Assembly (NCBI GenBank): GCA_002412705.1
Contig: DHVO01000213.1
Coordinates: 1-29,201 of the forward strand
Origin: Bacteroidales bacterium UBA5206
GTDB lineage: Bacteria; Bacteroidota; Bacteroidia; Bacteroidales; Tenuifilaceae
DNA length: 29,201 nt
Direction: 5' to 3'
Below, in pieces: positions 7,143 through 14,879 of the stretch. A model generated the notes under the pieces. That model saw only the letters and a list, made by a program, of their open reading frames with translations. It searched no databases and was not told where the DNA came from. The first letter of the stretch is position 1. Each line of letters opens with the position of its first letter. The translations under genes were made by a program, and so were the position numbers.

Positions 7143-9404
7143 CTAATCGTCGAATTTCTCAATACGATTTACGTTATCAATCCCTTTTATTTTCATTACG
7201 TTCATAATTAGATTGTTAAGGTCGCTAATATTATGAACGTAGAGGTCTATCCAGCTTTCAAAGATGCCGTCGTGGCTTTCGATGGAGAGCTTTCGGATGT
7301 TAACCTGAAGCTCATCGGAGATAACCTTAATAAGTTCGCTAAGAATACCAATCCGATCCATCCCCTTTACCTCTATGCGTGCAAGGAATGATAGTATTTT
7401 ATGTGTAGTCCATTTGGCCGTAACAATTCTGTTGCCGTATTGGGACATAATCCTAATGGCTTCGGCGCAGGTTGCTTTATGGATTATCACGTTTTCCTCC
7501 TCTGTTAGGTAACCAATTACCTCATCGCCAGGAATTGGGTTGCAGCATTTGGCAACAAGGTACGATGCGCTTTGGGTGTCGGTTGACTCGGTTAAAAGGT
7601 AGGGCTTTTTAAAGTCGAACTTGGTTGGAGCATCGTCTTCGTCTTCAAGGTCTATGTGCTTTTTATCCTTTTTGCGGAGATTGGTTTTGCTAAACTGGAG
7701 TCCCCAATACCTAATCCACTTATTTGGGGTGTTCTTTTTAAGTATTTTCTTTAGGTCGGTTAGCACAATAATGCCTGAGCCCACTTTGCTGTATAGCTCA
7801 TCCTTAGAGAGCACGTCGTAGGCTGGTAGTATCTTTTTAAATACACGTGACGATGGCTGAATTCCCAGTTCCACAAGTGCATTCTCTACGGCTTGCCTTC
7901 CTTTCTCTATTCTATTCTTAGTTTCGGCTTTTAGCGCCGATTTTATTGCCGATTTTGCTTTGGCTGTTACTACTTGTGCTAGCGCTTCAATAACAGGTTT
8001 TTGTGTTGCAGCTGTAATTACCTCTATTTGGTCGCCACTGTTTAGCTTATAGCTAAGTGGTACCAGCTTGTGGTTAACCTTTGCCCCAATGGCCTTATTG
8101 CCAATTTCTGAGTGAATTTCGTAGGCAAAGTCGAGGGCCGTTGCTCCCTTGGGGAGCGTTTTTGTTTCACCCTTTGGGGTAAACACAACTATTTCCGATG
8201 AGAAAAGGTTCAGCTTAAACTCGTCGAGGAACTCCAGCGCATTGCTTTCTGGGCTTTCTAGCATTTCCCTCACGCGTTTTATCCATTTGTCCAGTTCGTT
8301 CTCTTGGGTTGTGGTGTCGGAATCTTTGTACTTCCAGTGTGCCGCAAAACCGCGTTCGGCAATTTCATCCATACGGCGGGAGCGAATTTGTACCTCAACC
8401 CATTGCCCGTTGGGCCCCATAACGGTGGCATGGAGCGCTTCGTAACCATTGGCTTTGGGTGTGCTAACCCAATCGCGAATGCGGTCGGGCTTTGGCTTGT
8501 ATATGTCGGTAATTAGCGAGTATATATGCCAACACTGGGTTTTCTCAGGGATGTGAGGGTAGGGGTTAAACACAATCCGAATGGCGAGAAGATCGTATAT
8601 ATCCTCAAAGGCCACGTTTTTGGTTTGAATCTTTTTCCAAATGGAGTAGATTGATTTTGGCCTTCCGTTAATTTCAAAATCAATGTTGTTCTCTTCTAGT
8701 TTTTGTATAATGGGGAGGGAGAACCTATTGATAAGCTGCATTCGCCTTTTCTCGGAGTCGGTTATCTTCTCCTTTATCTCCTCGTATATTTTGGGGTATC
8801 GGTACTTTAGGCTAAGGTCTTCCAGCTCGCTTTTGATGTTGTACAAACCTAGGCGATGGGCAAGGGGAGCGTATAGGTATATGGTTTCTCCTGCAATTTT
8901 GAGCTGTTTGTGGGGCGCGAGTGAATCTAGGGTGCGCATATTGTGAAGCCTATCAGCAAGCTTTATAAGGATAACCCTAATATCGTCGGTAAGTGTTAGG
9001 AGCATCTTCCTAAAATTCTCGGCTTGTAACGATGAGTTGGCATCGAAAACTCCAGATATTTTGGTTAGCCCATCAACAATGGATGCTATTTTGGGACCAA
9101 AAAGGCGTTCGATATCCTCAACGGTGTAATCGGTATCCTCCACAACATCGTGCATAAGGGCACTCGCAATGGCTTTTGCTCCAAGTCCAATCTCGCTGGC
9201 AACTATTTTAGCAACCTCAATGGGGTGTATTATGTATGGCTCACCCGACTTTCTTTTAACTCCCTTGTGCGCTTCGTTGGCAAGGTTAAAAGCTTTCATT
9301 ACAAGCTTTAGATCCTCCTCCTTTTGGCATCGAGGGCAGTTTTGAAGTAGATCGTCTAGATGCTTCTGAATAAGATTCTTTTCCTCTTCGGCTTGGAGAT
9401 TCAT
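7143..9404 (-). CDS. rel: Bifunctional (p)ppGpp synthetase/hydrolase, long RelA/SpoT homologue
   Basis: Controls the stringent response by making and breaking (p)ppGpp; cytoplasmic and ribosome-associated. The 753 residues have the normal long-RSH layout: HD hydrolase (about 35-200) with intact His85-Asp86 in LMHDVVEDT and the KLADRLHNMRT motif; synthetase (about 240-350) with GRPKSIYSIWKK, YEALHATV and the E-x-Q of WVEVQIRSRRMDEIAERG; TGS domain (about 404-465); a helical/zinc-finger region with CCNP near 620; and a C-terminal ACT domain (about 675-750). Both catalytic centres look intact, so the enzyme should be bifunctional. The gap to the upstream CHU_C gene is 61 bases and to the downstream fur gene 148 bases with its own promoter, so it may be transcribed alone or from the upstream gene. 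Confidence 0.96.
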   Translation of the reverse strand: MNLQAEEEKNLIQKHLDDLLQNCPRCQKEEDLKLVMKAFNLANEAHKGVKRKSGEPYIIHPIEVAKIVASEIGLGAKAIASALMHDVVEDTDYTVEDIERLFGPKIASIVDGLTKISGVFDANSSLQAENFRKMLLTLTDDIRVILIKLADRLHNMRTLDSLAPHKQLKIAGETIYLYAPLAHRLGLYNIKSELEDLSLKYRYPKIYEEIKEKITDSEKRRMQLINRFSLPIIQKLEENNIDFEINGRPKSIYSIWKKIQTKNVAFEDIYDLLAIRIVFNPYPHIPEKTQCWHIYSLITDIYKPKPDRIRDWVSTPKANGYEALHATVMGPNGQWVEVQIRSRRMDEIAERGFAAHWKYKDSDTTTQENELDKWIKRVREMLESPESNALEFLDEFKLNLFSSEIVVFTPKGETKTLPKGATALDFAYEIHSEIGNKAIGAKVNHKLVPLSYKLNSGDQIEVITAATQKPVIEALAQVVTAKAKSAIKSALKAETKNRIEKGRQAVENALVELGIQPSSRVFKKILPAYDVLSKDELYSKVGSGIIVLTDLKKILKKNTPNKWIRYWGLQFSKTNLRKKDKKHIDLEDEDDAPTKFDFKKPYLLTESTDTQSASYLVAKCCNPIPGDEVIGYLTEEENVIIHKATCAEAIRIMSQYGNRIVTAKWTTHKILSFLARIEVKGMDRIGILSELIKVISDELQVNIRKLSIESHDGIFESWIDLYVHNISDLNNLIMNVMKIKGIDNVNRIEKFDD

Positions 9405-9465
9405 ATGGTGAAAAATAGTTAGTTGTAACTCAATGTTTTGTGACCCGCTAGAAAATGCTGTGAGG

Positions 9466-11028
9466 CTATTTCCTTGGATAGATTACGGTTAGACTTCCCG
9501 TTTTTACAAGGTTTTGTGCATCTTGTGTCTGAAGCTCTAACCTATACACGTAGGCTCCTTCCGGGGCAAAAGTGCCGTTACTTAGCTTTCCGTTCCAACC
9601 CTCATTTCCCTGGTAAACTATTTGGCCCCAACGGTTGTATATGGTTAGCGTGTAGGTTGCGTTAAACGATACAATGGGTGCGAAAATGTTTCGTGGGTAA
9701 ATGGTTCCGCTTCGTGTATCAGAAGGGTCAATGGCATTGGGCATTACAATGTCGGGTGTTACATCGACACAAATTTTACGGCTGCGGCTTTTGAACTCTG
9801 CAATATCAGCGCTGGCAGCAACAGTGCCCTCAACCTGATAGCAGAAAATGGTAGAGTAGCCTTGCCCTTCAAAAGGTTTCATATCATCAACCCAAGTTGT
9901 GTCGTTGGGGTTTATTCCGTTAAAAATAACTTCGGCAAGGGTTGCTCCATTCTGTGTTACCTCCCTTGTTATTTTCCAATTAACAGAGAGGTTGTGAGGG
10001 TTGTTGATGTTGCTCCATACCAATTTATTCTGGGAATTCTTATGAGATACCCTTAGTATTGTGGAGTTGCCTAGGTTTGATGTGGTTGTAACGGCGTTGC
10101 ATCCGTTGTAAGCATCAAGTTTATAGTGAAAAGGACGGGTACGTGCTGCCCAAGCATTGGCCGTATCAAGGTAGTAATCTGTTGTTTTGCGGCTAAAGGT
10201 GTAAAGGTTTTTTGCACTAAATATGCTCTGTACAGAATCCTTTTGTTCCCATCGTACCAACTTATAGGTTGTAAGCTCCGAGTTTTGATCTATTATAAAA
10301 TGGATATGATTCCCGTTTTCCTGAGCAATTACGGAGTCAACTCGCATGTACATGGGGCGCAAAGCGCGTTTAGTGTTTAGGGTAACCATATTAGATCTTG
10401 TTGCAAGCGTGGGATTTACCCGTTCCAGCTCAATGTAAAAGTAGTAGTCCCTAAATGGCTCTACGATATAGGTAAATGAGGTCAACGTTTTATTAAGCAG
10501 CGTGTCGAGCTTTTGGAAGTTCTGCCAATTGGTATCGTTGCCAACGTATATGTTGTAGTGTGAAATATCGATATTTCGCCACCCCACATACTTGTTCCAC
10601 TCCAAAACGGCTTTGTTTTGGCAAGAATCGTAGCTAACAGTAAGGAAAATGGATGTGTGGGGCGATGTTTGCTCACTGGGATCGTTAGGTCCTGCCGAGG
10701 CCAGTGTGTACGAAACTGAACCAGTGTTGGCGTTAGAGGCAATATCAATATACGATAGTGTTGATGGGTCGTTAATGGTTGTCCACTCGTGGTAATCATT
10801 ATTGCCCAAATTATCCACATATTGCTTGTAGATGATGTAACCTGTGGGATTTGGATGCTCAGGATCGAATGCGGGTGGAGCCCAAAACAGCTGAGGCTGA
10901 CCCGTACCTGGGTTAATGGTTAGGTACGTGAATGTTGGCTTGAGCGGTTTCCCGTCCGGTTGGGCTTGAACCGCCACACTAATCAATACAATGCATATAA
11001 GATGTAGTATTACTTGTAGCCGTTTCAT
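9466..11028 (-). CDS. Secreted multi-domain protein with CHU_C (gliding motility / T9SS) C-terminal domain
   Basis: A 520-residue exported protein. The start at ATG 11028 gives a signal peptide (MKRLQVILHL, then a hydrophobic core, ending VQAQ); a longer frame from a TTG at 11064 would begin at the predicted transcription start. Residues about 35-430 are beta-rich and look like repeated fibronectin-III-like modules (for example the YNIYVGNDTNWQNF segment), though I cannot delimit them exactly. Residues about 435-520 match the CHU_C / type B type IX secretion sorting domain: a YPRNIFAP start, then LTIYNRWGQIVYQG, WNGKLSNG and GAYVYRLEL. Established knowledge of this domain implies export through the type IX system and surface attachment or release. 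Cargo function is unknown; an adhesin-like or surface-structure role is inference. It lies between the M16 peptidases and rel. Confidence 0.87.
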   Translation of the reverse strand: MKRLQVILHLICIVLISVAVQAQPDGKPLKPTFTYLTINPGTGQPQLFWAPPAFDPEHPNPTGYIIYKQYVDNLGNNDYHEWTTINDPSTLSYIDIASNANTGSVSYTLASAGPNDPSEQTSPHTSIFLTVSYDSCQNKAVLEWNKYVGWRNIDISHYNIYVGNDTNWQNFQKLDTLLNKTLTSFTYIVEPFRDYYFYIELERVNPTLATRSNMVTLNTKRALRPMYMRVDSVIAQENGNHIHFIIDQNSELTTYKLVRWEQKDSVQSIFSAKNLYTFSRKTTDYYLDTANAWAARTRPFHYKLDAYNGCNAVTTTSNLGNSTILRVSHKNSQNKLVWSNINNPHNLSVNWKITREVTQNGATLAEVIFNGINPNDTTWVDDMKPFEGQGYSTIFCYQVEGTVAASADIAEFKSRSRKICVDVTPDIVMPNAIDPSDTRSGTIYPRNIFAPIVSFNATYTLTIYNRWGQIVYQGNEGWNGKLSNGTFAPEGAYVYRLELQTQDAQNLVKTGSLTVIYPRK

Positions 11029-11069
11029 CTTAATTTTGGTTTTATGCCTCAGCGGGTATTTCAATTGGT

Positions 11070-11077
11070 TAAAAGTA
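11070..11077 (-). promoter_or_regulatory. Possible -7 box of the CHU_C gene
   Basis: Minus strand TACTTTTA, the same octamer as in the fur promoter, lies 41 bases before the ATG at 11028. No clear -33 TTTG is found 19 bases upstream. It supports 11028 rather than 11064 as the start codon. Confidence 0.35.
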
Positions 11078-11132
11078 GCATTTTTGCCTTAATTGTATGC
11101 TTGGTTACTGCTGTTTTGCAATACGAGTTTGG

Positions 11133-12425
11133 CTAAATATTGCTTACGCTACCTGCAACACATTCAATAAGGTCGTTAGGGTTTAAGTACTTGTTTGCCA
11201 ATTCCATTAGTTCCTTACTGGTGATGTTATGAATTGTATGTAACATGTTATGTAGGAAGGAGTAATCTAGGTCATTGTACTCGTACAGGCTGGTTATGGT
11301 TTCGGCGGTGGCAAAGGGGCCATCAAAGGTTCTAAGCGCTTCGCCAAGTAGGTAGTTGCGAACTAAGCTTAGCTCCTCATTGGGTATTAGTTCGGTTCTT
11401 AACCTGTTTATCTCAAGGTATATTTGCTCAAGCGCAGGTAGCGTAAACTCCGATCCAACCTCTGCTCCTGCAACCCAGAAACCAGATTCGCGCAGCGGAG
11501 CCAGCCCGCTAGATACTCCGTAGGTATATCCTTTATCCTCTCTCAGGTTCTTCATTAGGCGAGAACCAAAGTATCCACCAAGAATGGTATTTAATACAGC
11601 CATTCCTGGGAAGTCGGGATGGGTGCGGGGAAACATGCGGCGTCCAACCCTTATGGCCGACTGCACTGCATCTGCTTTTTCAACCCACTGCTTTTGCTCA
11701 AATGTTTGGGGTAGGGAGGGGAGTGAAAAGTCGGTTTGGTGAGGTTTGCCCCATGTCTCTTGCCCAAATAGCTTTTCAATTAAAGCCACTTCGGCATCAC
11801 TTATTTTACCTGCAAGAAATATGGTACATCCAGTTGAACTAATGTGCTTCTGCTGAAAATCGAGCAGGTCGGCTTGCTCAACCTTATCGTAGTCTTCGGG
11901 CTGGGCAAACTCGCCGTAGGGGTGATTCGCTCCGAATATGGTATCGAAAAACTTCTGGCGGACTAGGGTGCTTACCTTACCCAGTTCAACTTGTAGGGTT
12001 TGCTTACCCTTAACCCTGTATGTTTGAATCTCTTTTTCTGGGTAAGTGGGCGTTTTTAGCACCTTCTCTACCAGTTCTAGCGATTGGGGCAAGAATTTGT
12101 TAAGGGAGAACAGCGTAAGGCCTCCAAAATCTCTATCGGCAGTTTGCTCAACGTAGCTGCCGTAAAAATCGAACTGCTCAGCAATTTGCATCGACGATAA
12201 CGTTGCAGTTCCCTCGGTAAGCATGGTTATAGCACCACGTGAGGTAAGCACCTTTTTTTGGAATCGGGTTCCAGCATTAAAAATAAACTCGGTTCGGCTA
12301 ACCTCTTGTGTTCCGGCATTAATGGTGAGCAGCTTAATGCCGTTGGGTAGCATAATTTCTTGAGCCTCTTTTACCTCTATGTGCCCGTTGTGTGCTTGTA
12401 TTGGGGGTGTTTTTCTATTAAGCAT
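11133..12425 (-). CDS. M16-family peptidase-like protein, non-catalytic subunit
   Basis: A 430-residue protein with the two-half M16 (pitrilysin/mitochondrial-processing-peptidase-like) fold: N-terminal half about 20-210, C-terminal half about 230-430. Where the active family has the inverted zinc motif HxxEH, this one reads ITMLTEG, so the zinc-binding His residues are missing. The C-terminal half keeps a glycine-rich segment (LGGYFGSRL) and LREDKGYTYGV, the Arg/Tyr region that helps bind substrate in M16 partners. No signal peptide is visible. It is preceded after 16 bases by a catalytic M16 gene on the same strand. By analogy with the alpha/beta pair of the mitochondrial processing peptidase and similar bacterial pairs, it probably forms a heterodimer with that neighbour. 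Substrate unknown. Confidence 0.88.
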   Translation of the reverse strand: MLNRKTPPIQAHNGHIEVKEAQEIMLPNGIKLLTINAGTQEVSRTEFIFNAGTRFQKKVLTSRGAITMLTEGTATLSSMQIAEQFDFYGSYVEQTADRDFGGLTLFSLNKFLPQSLELVEKVLKTPTYPEKEIQTYRVKGKQTLQVELGKVSTLVRQKFFDTIFGANHPYGEFAQPEDYDKVEQADLLDFQQKHISSTGCTIFLAGKISDAEVALIEKLFGQETWGKPHQTDFSLPSLPQTFEQKQWVEKADAVQSAIRVGRRMFPRTHPDFPGMAVLNTILGGYFGSRLMKNLREDKGYTYGVSSGLAPLRESGFWVAGAEVGSEFTLPALEQIYLEINRLRTELIPNEELSLVRNYLLGEALRTFDGPFATAETITSLYEYNDLDYSFLHNMLHTIHNITSKELMELANKYLNPNDLIECVAGSVSNI

Positions 12426-12441
12426 GGTAAATGTTTTTGCG

Positions 12442-13680
12442 TTAGTTCTTGGCTTTTATTAGCAGCGTTGAAGAGTTTTCGGGGCGGAATAGCTCATTGG
12501 CTACTTCCATTACGCGCTGTGCGCTAACGCTACGATACTTGACAACTTCTTGGTTAATATCTTCGGCTTGTGAAACTAGTTCGAAAAAGCAAAGGTTCAT
12601 GGCTTTGTCCAACGGACTGGTTTCGCCAAAGGTAAAGTTGGACTCAAACTTATTTTTTACTTTCTCTAGTTCGTATTCCGATATTGGTTCCGATGTCAAA
12701 AGGCCTAGCTCTTCATCAATAGCGGCCTCTCCCTGTTCAAAGGTGGTGCCTTTAACCAATCGGCCTGTAATAACAAATAGCCCATCGTCTATGTCGCCAG
12801 TAATAAAGGCGTTTACATCGGAGAAAAGACCTAGCTCCTTAACAAGTCGTTGGAAAAGTCTCGCCGAGCGGCCGTTCGATAGTAAATCGGACATTAGATC
12901 GTATGTGTGAAAATCGGGATGGTTCCGGTTGCACATATGGAATGCCTTGTATATGGCGTCGTAAGGTACATCGCGCACAACTTCTAATCTGCGGGGCTCC
13001 GTTTGCGTTGGTTCCTTAGGTAGATTGCGGGCAATAACATCGCGCCTTTCTATTGGACCAAACCACTTGTTGCTTAGCTGGTAAATCTCCTCTTTTGATA
13101 CTGGTCCCGCAACGCATAAAATAGCGTTGTTTGGGGCGTAGTGCTTAAAAAAGAACTCCTTTACATAGTCTAGGGTTGCATTTTTTATATGATCCACAGA
13201 TTTGCCAATGGTTGGCCACTGGTAAGGGTGGTGCTTGTATGCAAGTGGTCTAAGCAGTAACCATACATCGCCGTAGGGTTGATTAAGGTATCGTTGGTTA
13301 AACTCTTCAACCACCACCTTCTTTTGTGTATCTAAGCTCTTTTTGGAGAAGGCAAGGCTAAGCATGCGATCGCTCTCCATCCAGAAAGCGGTTTCCAAGT
13401 TTGGTTTTGGAACGGTAATGTAGTAGTTGGTAATATCGTTGGAAGTAAAGGCATTGTTTTCGGCACCAACACGTTCCAGTGGTTCGTCAAACGATGGGAT
13501 GTTAATAGAGCCTCCAAACATTAGATGCTCAAAAAGATGCGCAAAGCCAGTTTTGTCGGGTTCCTCGTCTCGTGAGCCCACGTTGTACAGCATGTTGAAC
13601 GAAACAATAGGGGTGCTATTGTCGGTATGAACCAAAACCCTAAGGCCATTATCTAATGTAAACTTTTCTATTGCTATCAT
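12442..13680 (-). CDS. M16-family zinc metallopeptidase, catalytic subunit
   Basis: A 412-residue peptidase with the M16 layout. The inverted zinc motif is intact in FAHLFEHLMFGG (His48, Glu51, His52) and a third ligand Glu occurs about 75 residues later in VVVEEFNQR (125-126), the normal spacing. The AENNAFTSNDITNYY strand between them is also typical. C-terminal half about residues 215-412 has the partner-half fold. There is no signal peptide, so it is either cytoplasmic or exported by an unrecognised route. It sits 21 bases downstream of the FabK-like gene and 16 bases upstream of the non-catalytic M16 gene, suggesting one operon. Catalysis is likely; the natural substrate cannot be told from sequence. 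Confidence 0.93.
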   Translation of the reverse strand: MIAIEKFTLDNGLRVLVHTDNSTPIVSFNMLYNVGSRDEEPDKTGFAHLFEHLMFGGSINIPSFDEPLERVGAENNAFTSNDITNYYITVPKPNLETAFWMESDRMLSLAFSKKSLDTQKKVVVEEFNQRYLNQPYGDVWLLLRPLAYKHHPYQWPTIGKSVDHIKNATLDYVKEFFFKHYAPNNAILCVAGPVSKEEIYQLSNKWFGPIERRDVIARNLPKEPTQTEPRRLEVVRDVPYDAIYKAFHMCNRNHPDFHTYDLMSDLLSNGRSARLFQRLVKELGLFSDVNAFITGDIDDGLFVITGRLVKGTTFEQGEAAIDEELGLLTSEPISEYELEKVKNKFESNFTFGETSPLDKAMNLCFFELVSQAEDINQEVVKYRSVSAQRVMEVANELFRPENSSTLLIKAKN

Positions 13681-13701
13681 TCTGTAAGTTTTTTGCTAAA
13701 G

Positions 13702-14652
13702 CTAAAAAAGGCTGTTGCTTTGCAGCCTGTTGCGTGCTTCGGCGTATTCGGTAATAAGGTTGTGGAAAATGTCTGCAACTGTGGGGATATCGTTTATAAG
13801 TGCATTAACCTGTCCAATCTCAAGTTCCCCTTCGTTTATGTCTCCTTCAAATATACCCTTTTTTGCTCTACCTTTTCCTAACAGCAGCGTAAGTTCTTGT
13901 GTTGATGCCCCGTTATTTTCTGCTGCCGCTACCATTTGGTAGAATGCGTTGTTTAAGAGTCGGGCTGGCGCAAGTTTTTTTAGGCAAAGCATGGTGTCGC
14001 CTTCGCCCGAGTCAACCACACGCTGCTTAAATGCTACATGCGCCGACGACTCCTTTGAAACAGCAAAGCGACTCCCTATTTGCACTCCTTCGGCACCAAG
14101 TGCCATTACAGCTAGAATGGCATCGCCTGTTGCAATTCCTCCTGCTGCAATTAGCGGAATGGTTATGGCTCTTTTTACGCTGGGGGTGAGCACCAGAGTA
14201 GTTGTTTCCTCTCGGCCATTATGACCTCCTGCTTCAAAGCCCTCGGCAATAATGGCATCTACGCCTGCTGCTTGCGCCTTTAGGGCAAACTTGGCGCTAG
14301 ATACTACGTGAGCAACGGTAATGCCGTGCTCTTTCAGAAAAGGAGTCCACTTACTGGGCGAACCTGCCGAGGTGAAAACAATGGGTACCTTTTCATCAAC
14401 AATAATTTGCATTACCTTATCCATTTCGGGGTATAGCAACGGAACGTTGACCCCAAAAGGTTTATTGGTATGCTGCTTTACTCTTTGGATATGATGCCTT
14501 AGGTTATCGGGGTGCATGGAGCCAGCGCCAATAAGGCCAAGTCCACCAGCATTGCTTACCGCTGTAACCAGTTCCCAGCCACTGCACCAAACCATTCCAC
14601 CCTGAATTATGGGGTATTGTATGTTGAAAAGAGAGCAAATTCTGTTTTTCAT
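13702..14652 (-). CDS. FMN-dependent nitronate monooxygenase / FabK-like enoyl-ACP reductase II family protein
   Basis: A 316-residue TIM-barrel flavoprotein. N-terminal IIQGGMVWCSGWELVTAV and SNAGGLGLIGAGSM correspond to the FMN-phosphate/entry region; EGFEAGGHNG carries His144, which coincides with the catalytic His of FabK; PLIAAGGIATGDAIL and LGAEGVQIGSRF form the C-terminal phosphate-binding strands. The family includes nitronate monooxygenases (oxidising alkyl nitronates) and FabK (reducing enoyl-ACP in fatty-acid synthesis). The IGAGSM segment and GGH arrangement lean toward FabK, but I cannot decide between the two. It is first in a probable operon with two M16 peptidases (21-base gap). 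No known link between these functions is implied. A -7-like box lies upstream at 14714-14721. Confidence 0.85.
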   Translation of the reverse strand: MKNRICSLFNIQYPIIQGGMVWCSGWELVTAVSNAGGLGLIGAGSMHPDNLRHHIQRVKQHTNKPFGVNVPLLYPEMDKVMQIIVDEKVPIVFTSAGSPSKWTPFLKEHGITVAHVVSSAKFALKAQAAGVDAIIAEGFEAGGHNGREETTTLVLTPSVKRAITIPLIAAGGIATGDAILAVMALGAEGVQIGSRFAVSKESSAHVAFKQRVVDSGEGDTMLCLKKLAPARLLNNAFYQMVAAAENNGASTQELTLLLGKGRAKKGIFEGDINEGELEIGQVNALINDIPTVADIFHNLITEYAEARNRLQSNSLF

Positions 14653-14713
14653 GTAAAAAAGTTGTTTGAGTCATCGCAGTTCAGTTGCTTTGCTGCTAAG
14701 CTAAAAGCGTTTG

Positions 14714-14721
14714 CAAAACTA
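14714..14721 (-). promoter_or_regulatory. Possible -7 box for the FabK-like / M16 operon
   Basis: Minus strand TAGTTTTG is a full match to TAnnTTTG, 62 bases before the ATG at 14652 in a divergent intergenic region. No good -33 element is at the normal distance. Confidence 0.35.
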
Positions 14722-14851
14722 GTAAAACAAATGTTATTGGTAATGGTTAAGTCCAATGTAGTGCTAGGTGGGAAATGCAAACTGTTTTGTTGTTGCCAAC
14801 AGATGTGTTGTATTGCATAAAGTTTTTGCTGTAATATTATATCGCTTTGGT

Positions 14852-14859
14852 TACCTTTG
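14852..14859 (+). promoter_or_regulatory. Probable -7 box of the ClC gene
   Basis: TACCTTTG, a perfect TAnnTTTG, ends 20 bases before ATG 14880. A TTTG occurs 23 bases upstream, a slightly long spacer. Because this box covers the alternative TTG start at 14847, it favours ATG 14880. Confidence 0.5.
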
Positions 14860-14879
14860 TGTTTTTGTTAAAAAAAGTG

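Noticed and set aside
12449..12910. 153-codon open frame opposite the catalytic M16 gene
   Set aside because: It is antisense to a conserved peptidase, is rich in Ser and Arg as typical shadow frames are, and has no own promoter or family resemblance.
14512..14820. 102-codon plus-strand frame running into the ClC upstream region
   Set aside because: It starts antisense within the FabK-like gene and covers the divergent promoter region; no domain or start signal supports it.
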